From contig CP054689.1 in NCBI GenBank assembly GCA_013348725.1, positions 2,290,501 to 2,354,500 of the forward strand: a stretch of DNA of 64,000 nucleotides, in the 5' to 3' direction. The notes beneath the pieces were generated by a model. That model had not been told where the DNA came from. It worked only from the letters and a program-made list of their open reading frames with translations, and made no database searches. Position 1 is the stretch's first letter, and every line of letters begins with the position of its first letter. The translations under genes and the position numbers were made by a program. This document shows, piece by piece, positions 39,942 through 49,048 of the stretch. This stretch comes from Ectothiorhodospiraceae bacterium 2226. GTDB lineage: Bacteria > Pseudomonadota > Gammaproteobacteria > GCA-013348725.

Positions 39942-42900
39942 TTAGCGCAGTTCGCGCCATGACTGGCGCCCGCCGAGGTCGCTGCCGCGCTCGACGGTCA
40001 CCTCGATATTGCCGCTGGAGCCGCTGGTGTACTTGTACTCGGTCTCCCCGGCGCTCACGATGCCGGGCGATTTGATAATGCCCTCGCGCGAGCGTCTCCC
40101 GCTCACCGGCACGTCGACCGGCTCTCCATCGATGATGACGCGCAAGAAATCGTCGGCACTGAAGGCCCCGTCGCCATCCACATCGAATGGCGTGTAAGCC
40201 AGCCGCGCGCCGGTGAGCGCGCTCATCTCCATCAGCCAGCCGCCGCCGCCGAACGCGCAAGGGTCCCGATCCGGTACCAGGGTGACGAAGATCACGCGCC
40301 CGTGGCGCAGCAGCGGCGCACTCACCACCCGCTCGCCCTGCGGCCCCGCTGCCGGCGACACCAAGTCGATAAACCAGCCGCGCTGATCGGCCCAGCGCAC
40401 CGGCTCCTCGGTGGTCACGCGCCAGTCGTCACCGTGCGCCGCGACCTCGGCCAGAATCGACTGCTCGACCAACGCGCTGCGGCCCGCGCCGAGTACGCTG
40501 CCGTTGTCCAGGATGCCGTAGAAGCTCTGCACGGCCGGTGCGTCCGGGACGTGGTTGTCGCCGTCCGCGAAATATCGGCCGGTGCCGAAGTAGACCATGG
40601 TACCGGCGGCGCCGTCGGGTCCGGTGCCGAGGGCAGGCCGGCTGGTGATGGGCTGCTCGTTGCCCGCCGCGTCACGCGCGACGAACAGCGGCTGCGGCAC
40701 GTTGCCCTGCCGGTAGGCCACCCCCCAGGTGTTGACGTTGCCGCTCAGGTCGAACTTCCACAGCCGCCCCAGGAGATCGCCTGCGTAGATGGCGCTGGTG
40801 ACGCGGTTGTGGCCCGGCGCGTAGGGGGCGGGGCTGGCGAGCCCGTTCGGGTGGGCCGAGTCGCCGAGGCCCGTGTCGAGACGCGCGACCAAGGCGCCGG
40901 TGGCCAGATCCACGACGAACAGCCGCGCCCGATGGTCCGCGCTGTTGTAACCGTTGCCGAACACGGCCATCCAACCGGCGGCGGTACGCACCACCGTGGG
41001 CTGACCGATGGTGTAACCGAGGCCCGCGTCTTGCAACTCCGTAAACTCCCACAGCACCCGCGGCGCGTCGGGGTCGGTGACGTCCAGGGCGAACACCGCG
41101 CGGCCGCCGGCGCCGGTGCTGCCTAGCAGCACCGTGCGCCAGCGCGCGCCCTGGCCGTCGCCGGTGTCGATGTAGGCGTCGCTGGCCCGCGGCGAGCCAT
41201 CGACGTAATAGCGGTGGCGGTAGTCCGGCGCGGTGAGCTGGCTGAGTGCCGCGTAGACTGCGTTCGGCACGTAGGCAAAGCGCTCGGCGCCGGTCTCGGC
41301 ATCGAAGCCGTGCAGCATGCCGGCGTTGCTGCCGATGTAGATCATCGGCGGGCGCTCGCGGACGCTCGCACGAAATGCGGCGTAGCTCGCGGCCTCCGCA
41401 TAGGGCAGGGCGGTGAACCCGTAGTCCTGGCTGCCGACGAACAGCGGGTCGGAGTTGACGAGGTCGCCGAGCGACGTGCTGCGCGGCCGCATGCCCGCCA
41501 CCTCGGCGCCGCGCAGCCACGCCAGCCGCTGCTCGCCACGCCCGTCGGGCTCACCCGCGCCATCGCGGTGCAGCGCCGCCTGCTGCGCCGCATTGAGCGC
41601 TGGCCACGCAAAGAGCGCTGTTTGCCCGCTATTCGGCTCGTAGGTGATGATCCGTCGCGCCGCAGGCGGTGGGATCAATGCTCCAGCCTCCCAGCGCGGC
41701 GTCGGATCGACGCTGCCGTCCGCGCGCAGCGCAAAGGCGTACAACTGGCCGCTCCAGTCCGCGCTGTTGAACCGCGCTTGGTAAACCACCGTGTCGGTGT
41801 CGAGGCGGGTGGAGTTGGCCGCCACCGACGAGGCGGAGCTGACTTGCGCGAAGATGGTGTCGCTGGCGGTCTGAAACGCCCGAATCAGGCCGTCTTCATC
41901 GTCCGCGACCAAGAAGCGGCCGCCGCCCTGCGCAGCGGTTTCCTGCAACAGGGGATCGTGCAGCACGTCCTCTTCGGCGAAGCCGATCACGTAGGTTGCG
42001 AGGTTGTTTTTGACCGGGCGGCCTTCCGCGTCGACGAGGTCGGGGCGCAGGTCGATGTCGTACAGCGCCGCCGCCACGTCGTCGAGGTAGTCGCTACCGC
42101 GCGACTCGTAGTCCCGCTCCGGCTTGCGGTCGAAGCTCAGGCAGCCGCCCCCGAGGCAGTCGCCGTCGTAATCGCGGTAGGCGGCGATGGGATGGGTCGA
42201 CAGGGCGCGATCGGCCTGCGGGCGACCGTCGGTCATGATCACCGCGTAGTTCTGCTGGCACCAGTGTTCGATCGGCGAGGCCTGCCGCACCCCGGCGGCG
42301 TAGGTCGGCGGCACGTTGAAGATGGAGTAGGCGTCGTGGGTGCTCGGCGCGTACGGATAACCGGAACTCGCGTCTGGATGCAGTGTCAGCGGCTGATTGT
42401 GGCCTTGGACGAAATAGCGCCCGACGGAGTGCAGGGACTCCGCCAAGGGTGTGAGGCCGTTGGCGCTGAGGGCGGCGATGGCGTTGGAGACGGTCGTGCG
42501 GTTGAGGTCGATGTGATCGACCCCGGCCATGATGTGTGCGGGCAGGTAGCGCGCGTCGGTGAAGTCGACGACGTCGGAGTAACGCGCAAGCCCGAGCCGC
42601 ACGTCTCGTAGCGACCCGACCAGGGCCTGCGCAGCCTCGCGCGCCACCGTCATGCGGCTCGCTACACTCGGTTTGATGGTCTGCCCCGCCGTCCAGAAGG
42701 GCGTGGTGTTGGTGGAATCGAAATACCAGTTGAGGTAGTTGCCCGAGTAGGGCGCCGGAAGATAATTGCTTGGCTGGGTGCCGGCATCGGCGTTGAGGCG
42801 GGCCATGTAGCTGCCGTTGGTCAGGAAGCAGCGCTGGCCTGTCCCGCTCCCCCATACATAGTTGACGCCGCCATAGCGTACGCGTGGCGCCCCGCTCACG

Positions 42901-43169
42901 ATGCGCAGATCCACGTTGGCGCCGCTCGGGATGGGATCGGCACACCCGGCCGGGTAGATCTGAGAGGCGTCGTAGGGCGCTTGGGCGACGACGTTTTGCA
43001 TGGAGCCCGAGGTGTCGATCAGCAGCATCACGTTGGGCTCGGCGCCGCCGGTGAGGAACAGCGGCGCGTCGGCGATCGATAGCGCCTGGGCGTTGCTCGT
43101 CACCAGCAAGGCGCCGAGCACGCCGCCCAGACAGTGACCCAGGCGGCGCGTGGCGGAGGACAATTTCAT
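39942..43169 (-). CDS. pilY1: Pilus tip adhesin/mechanosensor PilY1
   Basis: Secreted protein of 1075 residues with a Sec signal (about 1-29, ends NAQA). Residues about 45-470 are a von Willebrand A-like domain with MIDAS DTSGS (52-56); about 530-1060 form the PilY1 beta-propeller. A calcium-binding DVDGDG loop sits at 996-1001. In the family PilY1 primes pilus assembly with the minor pilins and controls surface sensing, c-di-GMP signalling and adhesion. Slightly shorter than the P. aeruginosa protein. Follows pilX after 150 bases in which I see no terminator. Confidence 0.93.
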   Translation of the reverse strand: MKLSSATRRLGHCLGGVLGALLVTSNAQALSIADAPLFLTGGAEPNVMLLIDTSGSMQNVVAQAPYDASQIYPAGCADPIPSGANVDLRIVSGAPRVRYGGVNYVWGSGTGQRCFLTNGSYMARLNADAGTQPSNYLPAPYSGNYLNWYFDSTNTTPFWTAGQTIKPSVASRMTVAREAAQALVGSLRDVRLGLARYSDVVDFTDARYLPAHIMAGVDHIDLNRTTVSNAIAALSANGLTPLAESLHSVGRYFVQGHNQPLTLHPDASSGYPYAPSTHDAYSIFNVPPTYAAGVRQASPIEHWCQQNYAVIMTDGRPQADRALSTHPIAAYRDYDGDCLGGGCLSFDRKPERDYESRGSDYLDDVAAALYDIDLRPDLVDAEGRPVKNNLATYVIGFAEEDVLHDPLLQETAAQGGGRFLVADDEDGLIRAFQTASDTIFAQVSSASSVAANSTRLDTDTVVYQARFNSADWSGQLYAFALRADGSVDPTPRWEAGALIPPPAARRIITYEPNSGQTALFAWPALNAAQQAALHRDGAGEPDGRGEQRLAWLRGAEVAGMRPRSTSLGDLVNSDPLFVGSQDYGFTALPYAEAASYAAFRASVRERPPMIYIGSNAGMLHGFDAETGAERFAYVPNAVYAALSQLTAPDYRHRYYVDGSPRASDAYIDTGDGQGARWRTVLLGSTGAGGRAVFALDVTDPDAPRVLWEFTELQDAGLGYTIGQPTVVRTAAGWMAVFGNGYNSADHRARLFVVDLATGALVARLDTGLGDSAHPNGLASPAPYAPGHNRVTSAIYAGDLLGRLWKFDLSGNVNTWGVAYRQGNVPQPLFVARDAAGNEQPITSRPALGTGPDGAAGTMVYFGTGRYFADGDNHVPDAPAVQSFYGILDNGSVLGAGRSALVEQSILAEVAAHGDDWRVTTEEPVRWADQRGWFIDLVSPAAGPQGERVVSAPLLRHGRVIFVTLVPDRDPCAFGGGGWLMEMSALTGARLAYTPFDVDGDGAFSADDFLRVIIDGEPVDVPVSGRRSREGIIKSPGIVSAGETEYKYTSGSSGNIEVTVERGSDLGGRQSWRELR

Positions 43170-43319
43170 CGTGGATCCCCTTGTTATTCTTGTCTCGTTG
43201 AGCCGCCCCGCGTTGGGGGGCAGCCGCGGCGTTGTCCGCTTTGAGCGACAGGATGAAGCCGAGCCAGCGCGCTGGGCGAAGCGCGATCATCGCTCCGGCC
43301 CGAGCAGTCTGACGCCTAG

Positions 43320-43838
43320 CTAGCGCAAATAGGTCGCCTGGAGCAGCACGACGGCGTTCGCGCTGCCGCCCACGGCGCGCGCCGTGATGCGGTACATCTG
43401 TCCCTCGCCCGCGGGTTCGTCGGCCGCCAGGCTGCCGCCGGCGAGCGGGATCGCCCCCATCTCCTCGATGATGTAACGCGGCTGCGCCGCCAGCCCCTCC
43501 AGCGGGTCATCGGCGAACGTGTCGTAGGCCGTTCCAAAGCGCTGCCAATCCTCGTGGTCCCAGCTTCGCCACGGCGCCCCCGCCTGATAGAGCCCGTCGG
43601 CATCGGCGAAAGGCGGCAGCGTTGCCTGAGAAAGAAACTGTTGGCCCGCGCGCAGCGCCGCCTCGGCGGCCTGAAAGGCGAGCTGCTGGTCGCGCAGGTT
43701 GCCGGCCATGCGTTCTTCGAGCAGGGTCGTTTTGAGTGCGGTCACGCCCAGCATGGACAGCACCAGAAGGAACAGCAGGCTCACCAGCAGCACGGCGCCA
43801 CGTTCGGCGTGAGAAGGGGCGGACGTTTCGAAGTACAT
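43320..43838 (-). CDS. pilX: Minor pilin PilX
   Basis: Protein of 172 residues with a PilX N-terminal signature: short polar leader ending ERG, then a hydrophobic helix (AVLLVSLLFLLVLSMLG) and EERMAGNLRDQQLAFQAAEAALR. As usual in PilX, the mature start lacks a classical FTLxE. The C-terminal half has no conserved domain. Twelve bases after pilW. Confidence 0.9.
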   Translation of the reverse strand: MYFETSAPSHAERGAVLLVSLLFLLVLSMLGVTALKTTLLEERMAGNLRDQQLAFQAAEAALRAGQQFLSQATLPPFADADGLYQAGAPWRSWDHEDWQRFGTAYDTFADDPLEGLAAQPRYIIEEMGAIPLAGGSLAADEPAGEGQMYRITARAVGGSANAVVLLQATYLR

Positions 43839-43850
43839 GGCCTCAGCTCC

Positions 43851-44900
43851 TCAAGGGGCGCGGTTGCGCAGCGTGACGGTGGTCGCGAACACGCGGCGCA
43901 CGCGCCCGTCGTCGGTCGCCACGGTCTCGTCCAGCAAGGCGTAGCTGCGCGCCTCCCGCGGCTGGACCTCATCGGCGCTGGCAAGCAACAACGCCAGGCG
44001 CGCACTGAGCACGCGCGGCCACAGCCCTGCGGTCTCCACCTCGGCGGCCGTGTGGTAGGCGTCGATCTGCCGATCGCCGGTGGTGTCGACACCGTAACGA
44101 ACGACCATGCGCTCGACGTTCGAGATGAGTTCGGCCGGATTGCTGCCGCTTACCGGGCGGCTGTTGTGGTACTGCCACAGGGCGGGGCGGCCATTCTGAC
44201 CCGTGCGCAGGAAATAGCTGCGGCGAACGATGCGGCCGATCTCGGCGTCGCCCTGGAAGACGGCGCCGAGATTGGAGGTGGCGTTGCCCGGGGTGCCGAG
44301 CCCGGTGTTGTGCACCAACTCACCGGAGCCGCTGGGATTGTTGTTGGTGATCTGCATGATGGCGCTGTGGCGGCAGTCGCCGACCAATACGATGTCGAAC
44401 TGCTGCAGGCCGCTGCCGGGCGCTGCGTGCAGCGTGGCGGACTGGTTGTTCATGAAGGGCGGCACTACGGCGATGTCGTCGTCCTGCAGCGCGGTGAGGG
44501 TGACGATGTCGCTGCCCGCGAGAGGACTGCGCGCCAGCAGGGCGCTGTCGAGCGGCGGTTGCCAGCCGGTGCCGCTCGCGCCGAAGCCGCGGATCGCGTC
44601 GGCGAAGTCGTAGGCGAGGGTGTCGCTGTCGTTGAGGGTGTTGACCACCTGGTCGAGAGCGCGCCCGTTGCAGCCGAGATAGCCTGCCATGCGCAAATCG
44701 CGGCCGAGCACCTCGATGGCGAAGCGGCCGTTCTCCTGCACGCGTGCGAGGGCGTCCTGGAGGGTGTAAGTCCGCTTGGTGTGCGACAAGACCTGCAATA
44801 CGCCGGCCATCAGGATCAGGCTGAGAGTGAGCGCGATCAGAATCTCGACCAGCGACACGCCGGCTTGGCGGGTGCGGCAGCTCACAACGCACTGCTCCAT
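43851..44900 (-). CDS. pilW: Minor pilin PilW
   Basis: Protein of 349 residues. Leader ending TRQAG, then VSLVEILIALTLS with Glu5, and a long globular part with one CN pair (GYLGCNGR, GDCRH). PilW is the largest minor pilin and bridges the tip complex to PilY1. It overlaps the pilV end by 19 bases. Confidence 0.92.
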   Translation of the reverse strand: MEQCVVSCRTRQAGVSLVEILIALTLSLILMAGVLQVLSHTKRTYTLQDALARVQENGRFAIEVLGRDLRMAGYLGCNGRALDQVVNTLNDSDTLAYDFADAIRGFGASGTGWQPPLDSALLARSPLAGSDIVTLTALQDDDIAVVPPFMNNQSATLHAAPGSGLQQFDIVLVGDCRHSAIMQITNNNPSGSGELVHNTGLGTPGNATSNLGAVFQGDAEIGRIVRRSYFLRTGQNGRPALWQYHNSRPVSGSNPAELISNVERMVVRYGVDTTGDRQIDAYHTAAEVETAGLWPRVLSARLALLLASADEVQPREARSYALLDETVATDDGRVRRVFATTVTLRNRAP

Positions 44901-45388
44901 ACGAAGGCCATCGGCGGCTCAGGCGTGTCCTCGTCGTCATGCTCGCGCCATCGCTCGCGCCACTCGACGCGCACGGTGACGGCGATCTCGCGGCCGCTGG
45001 TGCTGACGGCGATGCTGCCGTCACCTTGCGGCAGATTACGCGCGAGCGCCGCCTTCCAGGCTTGCAACTCGGCGCCCGCGAGGTCGCCGCCGCTCGGGGT
45101 CGCGCCCACATCGATGTTGTAGGCGCCGGTCGCAGCGGCCGCGCGGTTCGCGCGCATGACGTCGATGATCTCGGTACTGAGCAGGGTGGCCTGGGTGCGT
45201 AGCTGCGCGGTGTGGTTGTGCTGCAACGCCTGGACGTGCAGGGCGGCGAAGCCGAGCAGCCCGCCGGAAACGACCAGCAGGGCGATGAGTAGCTCCAGCA
45301 GGCTGTAACCGCCGGGGCGTGGTACGGAACGGATGAAAATGCCGCGCGCACCGCCAACGGCGGCGCGCGCGGCCCGGCCCTGGTGCAT
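44882..45388 (-). CDS. pilV: Minor pilin PilV
   Basis: Protein of 168 residues from ATG 45388. The prepilin site is PGG/YSLLELLIALLVVS with Glu5, giving a long leader of about 27 residues. The start is uncertain: the only strong ribosome site upstream (GAGGAGG, six bases before ATG 45446) opens a different frame, offset by one base, so either a short overlapping upstream frame or a frameshift lies in the leader. First gene of the minor-pilin operon; a FimU/FimT-type pilin, usual before pilV, is absent here. Confidence 0.82.
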   Translation of the reverse strand: MHQGRAARAAVGGARGIFIRSVPRPGGYSLLELLIALLVVSGGLLGFAALHVQALQHNHTAQLRTQATLLSTEIIDVMRANRAAAATGAYNIDVGATPSGGDLAGAELQAWKAALARNLPQGDGSIAVSTSGREIAVTVRVEWRERWREHDDEDTPEPPMAFVWSSAL

Positions 45389-45493
45389 CGACGCACGGCG
45401 TCGGCGCACGCAGGCCCTGGGGCCGCGAGCGGTCGGAACGGCACATCCCGCCTCCTCATGGATTTTTGTTGTTTGTTTGATGGCCGTGGCGCC

Positions 45494-45523
45494 ATTGTGC
45501 GCTCGCGCGGTCGCTCATCGCAA
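45494..45523 (-). promoter_or_regulatory. Possible promoter for the pilV operon
   Basis: On the minus strand TTGCGA (45523-45518), 18-base spacer, CACAAT (45499-45494). Both boxes are four of six. A palindrome CCCCAT-G-ATGGGG at 45524-45536 abuts the -35 and could be a regulator site. Confidence 0.35.
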
Positions 45524-45536
45524 CCCCATGATGGGG
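45524..45536. repeat. 13-base palindrome in the pilV-folA gap
   Basis: CCCCAT, one base, ATGGGG: perfect six-base arms. It lies between the divergent pilV and folA promoters, immediately upstream of the proposed pilV -35. Operator function is a guess. Confidence 0.4.
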
Positions 45537-45588
45537 AATGAATTGCCCCTTCCATGCGCGGTTGAGAGGAGGCGCGAGGGTGGTCGGT

Positions 45589-45617
45589 TTGAACTGCCCG
45601 CAGCGGGCGCATACACT
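45589..45617 (+). promoter_or_regulatory. Sigma70-type promoter for folA
   Basis: TTGAAC (45589-45594), 17-base spacer, TACACT (45612-45617), leaving a leader of about 25 bases before ATG 45649. Both boxes match four of six. Confidence 0.55.
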
Positions 45618-45648
45618 CGCGGTAGTCGAGTCGCCCCGGGAGGGCGCT

Positions 45649-46152
45649 ATGCACATTTCGCTGATCGCGGCCATGGCCGATCAACGTGTCATCGGCAAGG
45701 ACAATGCCATGCCCTGGCATCTGCCCGCCGACATGGCGCATTTTCGCAAGCTCACCCTGGGCAAGCCTGTCCTGATGGGGCGCAAGACCTTCGAATCCCT
45801 GGGCAAGCCGCTGCCGAGCCGGACCAACATCGTGCTGACGCGCGATGCCGAGTTTCACGCCGAGGGCTGCCTGGTGGTGCATTCGGTGGAAGAGGCGCTG
45901 AAGGTCGCGAGCAACGCCTTCGAGTTCATGGTCATCGGCGGGCAGCACGTGTACGAGCTCATGCTGCCCCGCGCGCAGCGCATGTACCTGACGCTGGTGC
46001 ACGCGCGGGTGGACGGCGATGCCTACTTTCCGCCTTTCGCCCCCGGTCACTGGCGCGAGGAGGAGCGGGAGGAACATCCGGCGGACGAGCGCAATCCCTA
46101 TCCGTATACCTTTCTGACCCTGGAGCGCATCGCCACGGGCGTGGCCGAGTGA
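45649..46152 (+). CDS. folA: Dihydrofolate reductase FolA
   Basis: NADPH-dependent reductase of 167 residues making tetrahydrofolate. Seen: ISLIAAMADQRVIG start, the catalytic Asp28 in MPWHLPADM, LMGRKTFESLG and VIGGQHVYE. ATG 45649 follows GGGAGG; the in-frame start at 45538 would run through the promoter. Monocistronic, converging with apaH nine bases away. Confidence 0.96.
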   Translation: MHISLIAAMADQRVIGKDNAMPWHLPADMAHFRKLTLGKPVLMGRKTFESLGKPLPSRTNIVLTRDAEFHAEGCLVVHSVEEALKVASNAFEFMVIGGQHVYELMLPRAQRMYLTLVHARVDGDAYFPPFAPGHWREEEREEHPADERNPYPYTFLTLERIATGVAE

Positions 46153-46161
46153 CCCACCCTC

Positions 46162-46992
46162 TTAGCCAGGCTTACGCTGGCTGGGGCATGGTACCGCGTA
46201 CATCTGCTCCTCGTCGTCCAGGCGCAGCGCCGTGAGGCGCCCCCCCCATAGACACCCCGTATCGAGCGCACGCACGTCCCCCGCCAGGCGCAGGCCCAGG
46301 GTGGACCAGTGGCCGCACACCACCGGCGTTCCGGCCCAAGCGCGTGCCGGCGCCTCGAACCAGGGCAGTAGCGGCGCCGGCTGAGTGCCCGGCGCGCCCT
46401 TGTGCTGAAAATCCAGGCGGCCGTCCGCGTCGCAGTAACGCATGCGGGTGAAGCAGTTCACCGCGAAGCGCAGCCGCGCCATACCCTGCAGGTCATCGCG
46501 CCAGCGGTGCGGCTCGTTGCCGTACATGTGGGCGAGAAACTCTCGTACGCCGTCGCCGCGCAAGACCGCCTCGACCTCGCCGGCCATGGCCTGCGCCTGC
46601 GGGATGTCCCATTGCGGCGGCAGCCCGGCATGCACCATCGCGTAGCCGAGCGTCGGGTCCACGTGCATCAGCGGGCGGTGGCGCAGCCAGTCGAGCAGGG
46701 CATCACGGTCGGGCGCCTCGAGGACAGGGATGAGCGTATCGCCGGGCTTGTGGTAGCGGGTGAGGCCGTAGGCCACGGCGATCAGGTGCAGGTCGTGGTT
46801 GCCGAGCACGCAGTGGGCGGTCTCACCCAAGGCGTGCACGAAGCGCAGCGTCTCCAGCGACTGGGGCCCGCGGTTGACCAAGTCCCCCGCGAACCAAAGC
46901 CGGTCAGTCGCCGGGTCGAAGCGCAGTTCGTCCAGCAGGCGTTGCAGCGGCTCGAGACAGCCCTGTAGGTCGCCGATGGCATAGACGGCCAT
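46162..46992 (-). CDS. apaH: Bis(5'-nucleosyl)-tetraphosphatase ApaH
   Basis: Hydrolyses Ap4A symmetrically to ADP; also removes Np4 caps from RNA in E. coli. Protein of 276 residues of the calcineurin-type phosphoesterase family: [19 protein letters not shown] and LGNHDLHL carry the metal ligands. Its ATG shares one base with the stop of the upstream methyltransferase gene. Last gene of the long minus-strand lptD-apaH series. Confidence 0.95.
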   Translation of the reverse strand: MAVYAIGDLQGCLEPLQRLLDELRFDPATDRLWFAGDLVNRGPQSLETLRFVHALGETAHCVLGNHDLHLIAVAYGLTRYHKPGDTLIPVLEAPDRDALLDWLRHRPLMHVDPTLGYAMVHAGLPPQWDIPQAQAMAGEVEAVLRGDGVREFLAHMYGNEPHRWRDDLQGMARLRFAVNCFTRMRYCDADGRLDFQHKGAPGTQPAPLLPWFEAPARAWAGTPVVCGHWSTLGLRLAGDVRALDTGCLWGGRLTALRLDDEEQMYAVPCPSQRKPG

Positions 46993-47600
46993 CAGCGGGG
47001 CTCCACCGCGCGCACCTCCAGTTCCAGGAGGCGGAACCAGCCGCCCGCCAGGGCTGGGGCGTCGTGACGCACCCGCAGCTCGGGCACCTGCTCGAGCAGG
47101 TCCTCGAGCACCACGTCGGTGCGGGTGGCGATGCGGCCCAGCAGGGGACTGAGCGCGCGGCGCACCGGCGCCCGTTGCCCGCGGCGCAGGAACTTGTCCA
47201 ATACGAGCAACTGGCCGCCCGGTACCACGGCACGCGCTGCCTCTCGCAGTGCGCGCACGGGATCGGGCACCACCGCGAGGATGAGGTGCAGCACCGCCGC
47301 CTGAAAGCTCCAGCGCGCCACCGGCAAGGCCATGGCGTCGCCCTGCACCAGCGCCACGTCGCGCTCGCGCCTTCGCTCGGCGCGCCGGAGCATGGCGCGG
47401 GTGAGGTCGACCCCCACGTAATCCGGCCCCGGCGCCAGCAAGGGCAGGTCCAGCCCGGTTCCCACACCGACCAGCAGCACGCGGCTGCCGGCGCCCACGC
47501 GCAGCCGGGCCAGACTGTCGGCGCGCGCGCCGCGGGTGGGGGCGTCGACCAGCATGTCGTACAGCGGAGCGAAGAGGGTGTAGCTGCGCTGCAACCCCAT
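46992..47600 (-). CDS. Class I SAM-dependent methyltransferase
   Basis: Protein of 202 residues with a methyltransferase-11/UbiE-like fold: [13 protein letters not shown] start, SAM-binding [14 protein letters not shown], acidic loop VGVDLT, and VQGDAMALP. The substrate is not readable; a quinone or small-lipid acceptor is possible. It is inserted between apaG and apaH, which are adjacent in E. coli, and is coupled to apaH by a one-base overlap. Confidence 0.82.
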   Translation of the reverse strand: MGLQRSYTLFAPLYDMLVDAPTRGARADSLARLRVGAGSRVLLVGVGTGLDLPLLAPGPDYVGVDLTRAMLRRAERRRERDVALVQGDAMALPVARWSFQAAVLHLILAVVPDPVRALREAARAVVPGGQLLVLDKFLRRGQRAPVRRALSPLLGRIATRTDVVLEDLLEQVPELRVRHDAPALAGGWFRLLELEVRAVEPR

Positions 47601-47604
47601 GCGC

Positions 47605-47985
47605 TCAGTGCAGGATGTGGGGCACGGACAGGCGGAAGGGTGCGATCTCGGCCTCGAACTCGACCCCGTCGTCGGCGATCATGTGGTAGGTGCCCTGCAT
47701 GGTACCGACCGGCGTCTCGATCACGGTGCCGCTGGTGTAGCGAAAGTGCTCGCCGGGCTCGAGGTGCGGCTGTTCACCGACCACGCCCTCGCCCTCGACC
47801 TCCTGCACCCGCCCCTCAGCGTCGGTGATGATCCAGTGGCGCGTCAGCAGTTTCGCCGCAACAGTCCCTTCATTGCGGATGGTGATGGTGTAGGCAAACA
47901 CGAACCGTTGCTGCTCGGGTTCCGATTGCTCCTCGATGTAGCTGGTCTCGACTCCGACCTTGATGTTGTATTGTGCGTTCGACAT
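47605..47985 (-). CDS. apaG: ApaG protein
   Basis: Immunoglobulin-like beta-sandwich protein of 126 residues (E. coli 125). Conserved: FAYTITIRNEGTVAAKLLTRHW and GTMQGTYHMI. Homologues include the F-box ApaG domain; the bacterial function is unclear, linked to cobalt resistance and magnesium efflux. ATG 47985 is the conserved start (MSNAQYNIKV); earlier frames add a leader. Confidence 0.94.
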   Translation of the reverse strand: MSNAQYNIKVGVETSYIEEQSEPEQQRFVFAYTITIRNEGTVAAKLLTRHWIITDAEGRVQEVEGEGVVGEQPHLEPGEHFRYTSGTVIETPVGTMQGTYHMIADDGVEFEAEIAPFRLSVPHILH

Positions 47986-48033
47986 GGCGTGTATTTGACC
48001 TAAGTCTTTGCGTGGCGGCAAGTGCGGCGCCGG

Positions 48034-49047
48034 TCAGTCGATCAGGCGCGCGGCCACCATTGCCGCGCCGAGCAGCCCCACGCGCGGGTTGAGCACCACA
48101 TGCACCGGCATGTTGGCCGTGAGGCGAGCCATGCGGCCCTTGTTGTTGAAGGCGTGCAGGAAGGTTTCGCCCTTCATGCGCGCGAGGATCTTGGGGGCGA
48201 TGCCGCCGGCGATAAACACTCCGCCGTGCGCCAACGTCATCAAGGCCACGTCGCCGGCCTGGGCGCCGTACAACGCCACGAACAGGTCCAGCGCATGCTC
48301 TGCGATCGGGTCCTCGCCGGAGAGCGCGAAGCGTGAGATGACGGCGGCCGGGTCCTCCTCCGTCAGCGCCTCCTTGAGCTGCGGCATCACCGGTTGCGCC
48401 GCGCGCTCGCGCAGGAACTCGAAAATGTCCACCAGCCCCGCGCCGGAGACCAGCCGCTCGGCCGAGACCCGATCGTACTTGCGCATCATGTAGCGCAGCA
48501 GATCGACCTGTTCCTCGGTGGTCGGGGCGAAGCTCACGTGCCCGCCCTCGGTGGCGTAGACCTCGTAGCGATCCTGCTGCCACAGCAGCATGCCGACGCC
48601 CAGGCCCGTGCCGGCGCCCACCAGCGCGCGCGGCGCCTGCGCCTGCGCGTAGCCGCTTTGCAGGGTGTGCAGGTCGCCCGCCGACAACAGCTCGATGCCG
48701 TGCCCGACCGCTTGGAAGTCGTTGATGAGCCGCACGCGCGGGATGTCGAGCGCGCGCGCCAGCACCTGGCTGTCGAGCACCCACGGCAGGTTGGTGAGTC
48801 GACTCTGCTGACCTGCGGAGGTGACCGTGAGCGGCCCGGCGATGCCCAGACAGGCGGCCGCCACCGGCTCGCCCGGCGGCGCACCGGACAAAAATTCCTG
48901 CACCAGCGGCAGAAAATCAGGGAAGGCCTGGCTGTCGAAGCGCCGGTCGTGCAGCGGTGCGCCGGTGCCGGGCAGTCCGGTCGCCGCGCAATCGATGAGC
49001 TGCAGGATGGTCTTGGTGCCGCCGATGTCGCCCGCCAGGACCCGCAT
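48034..49047 (-). CDS. glk: Glucokinase
   Basis: Protein of 337 residues that phosphorylates glucose with ATP. Seen: phosphate-binding GDIGGTKT (6-13), LINDFQAVGHG with the catalytic Asp, GAGTGLG, and GGHVSF with the glucose-binding residues. One base separates it from pgl. The pair feeds glucose into the oxidative pentose phosphate or Entner-Doudoroff route; no zwf is present in the window. Confidence 0.94.
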   Translation of the reverse strand: MRVLAGDIGGTKTILQLIDCAATGLPGTGAPLHDRRFDSQAFPDFLPLVQEFLSGAPPGEPVAAACLGIAGPLTVTSAGQQSRLTNLPWVLDSQVLARALDIPRVRLINDFQAVGHGIELLSAGDLHTLQSGYAQAQAPRALVGAGTGLGVGMLLWQQDRYEVYATEGGHVSFAPTTEEQVDLLRYMMRKYDRVSAERLVSGAGLVDIFEFLRERAAQPVMPQLKEALTEEDPAAVISRFALSGEDPIAEHALDLFVALYGAQAGDVALMTLAHGGVFIAGGIAPKILARMKGETFLHAFNNKGRMARLTANMPVHVVLNPRVGLLGAAMVAARLID

Positions 49048-49048
49048 T

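Noticed and set aside
46164-46182. AGCCAG/CTGGCT hairpin at the folA-apaH junction as a terminator
   Set aside because: Only 6 bp with a seven-base loop, inside the apaH coding end, and no T-run.
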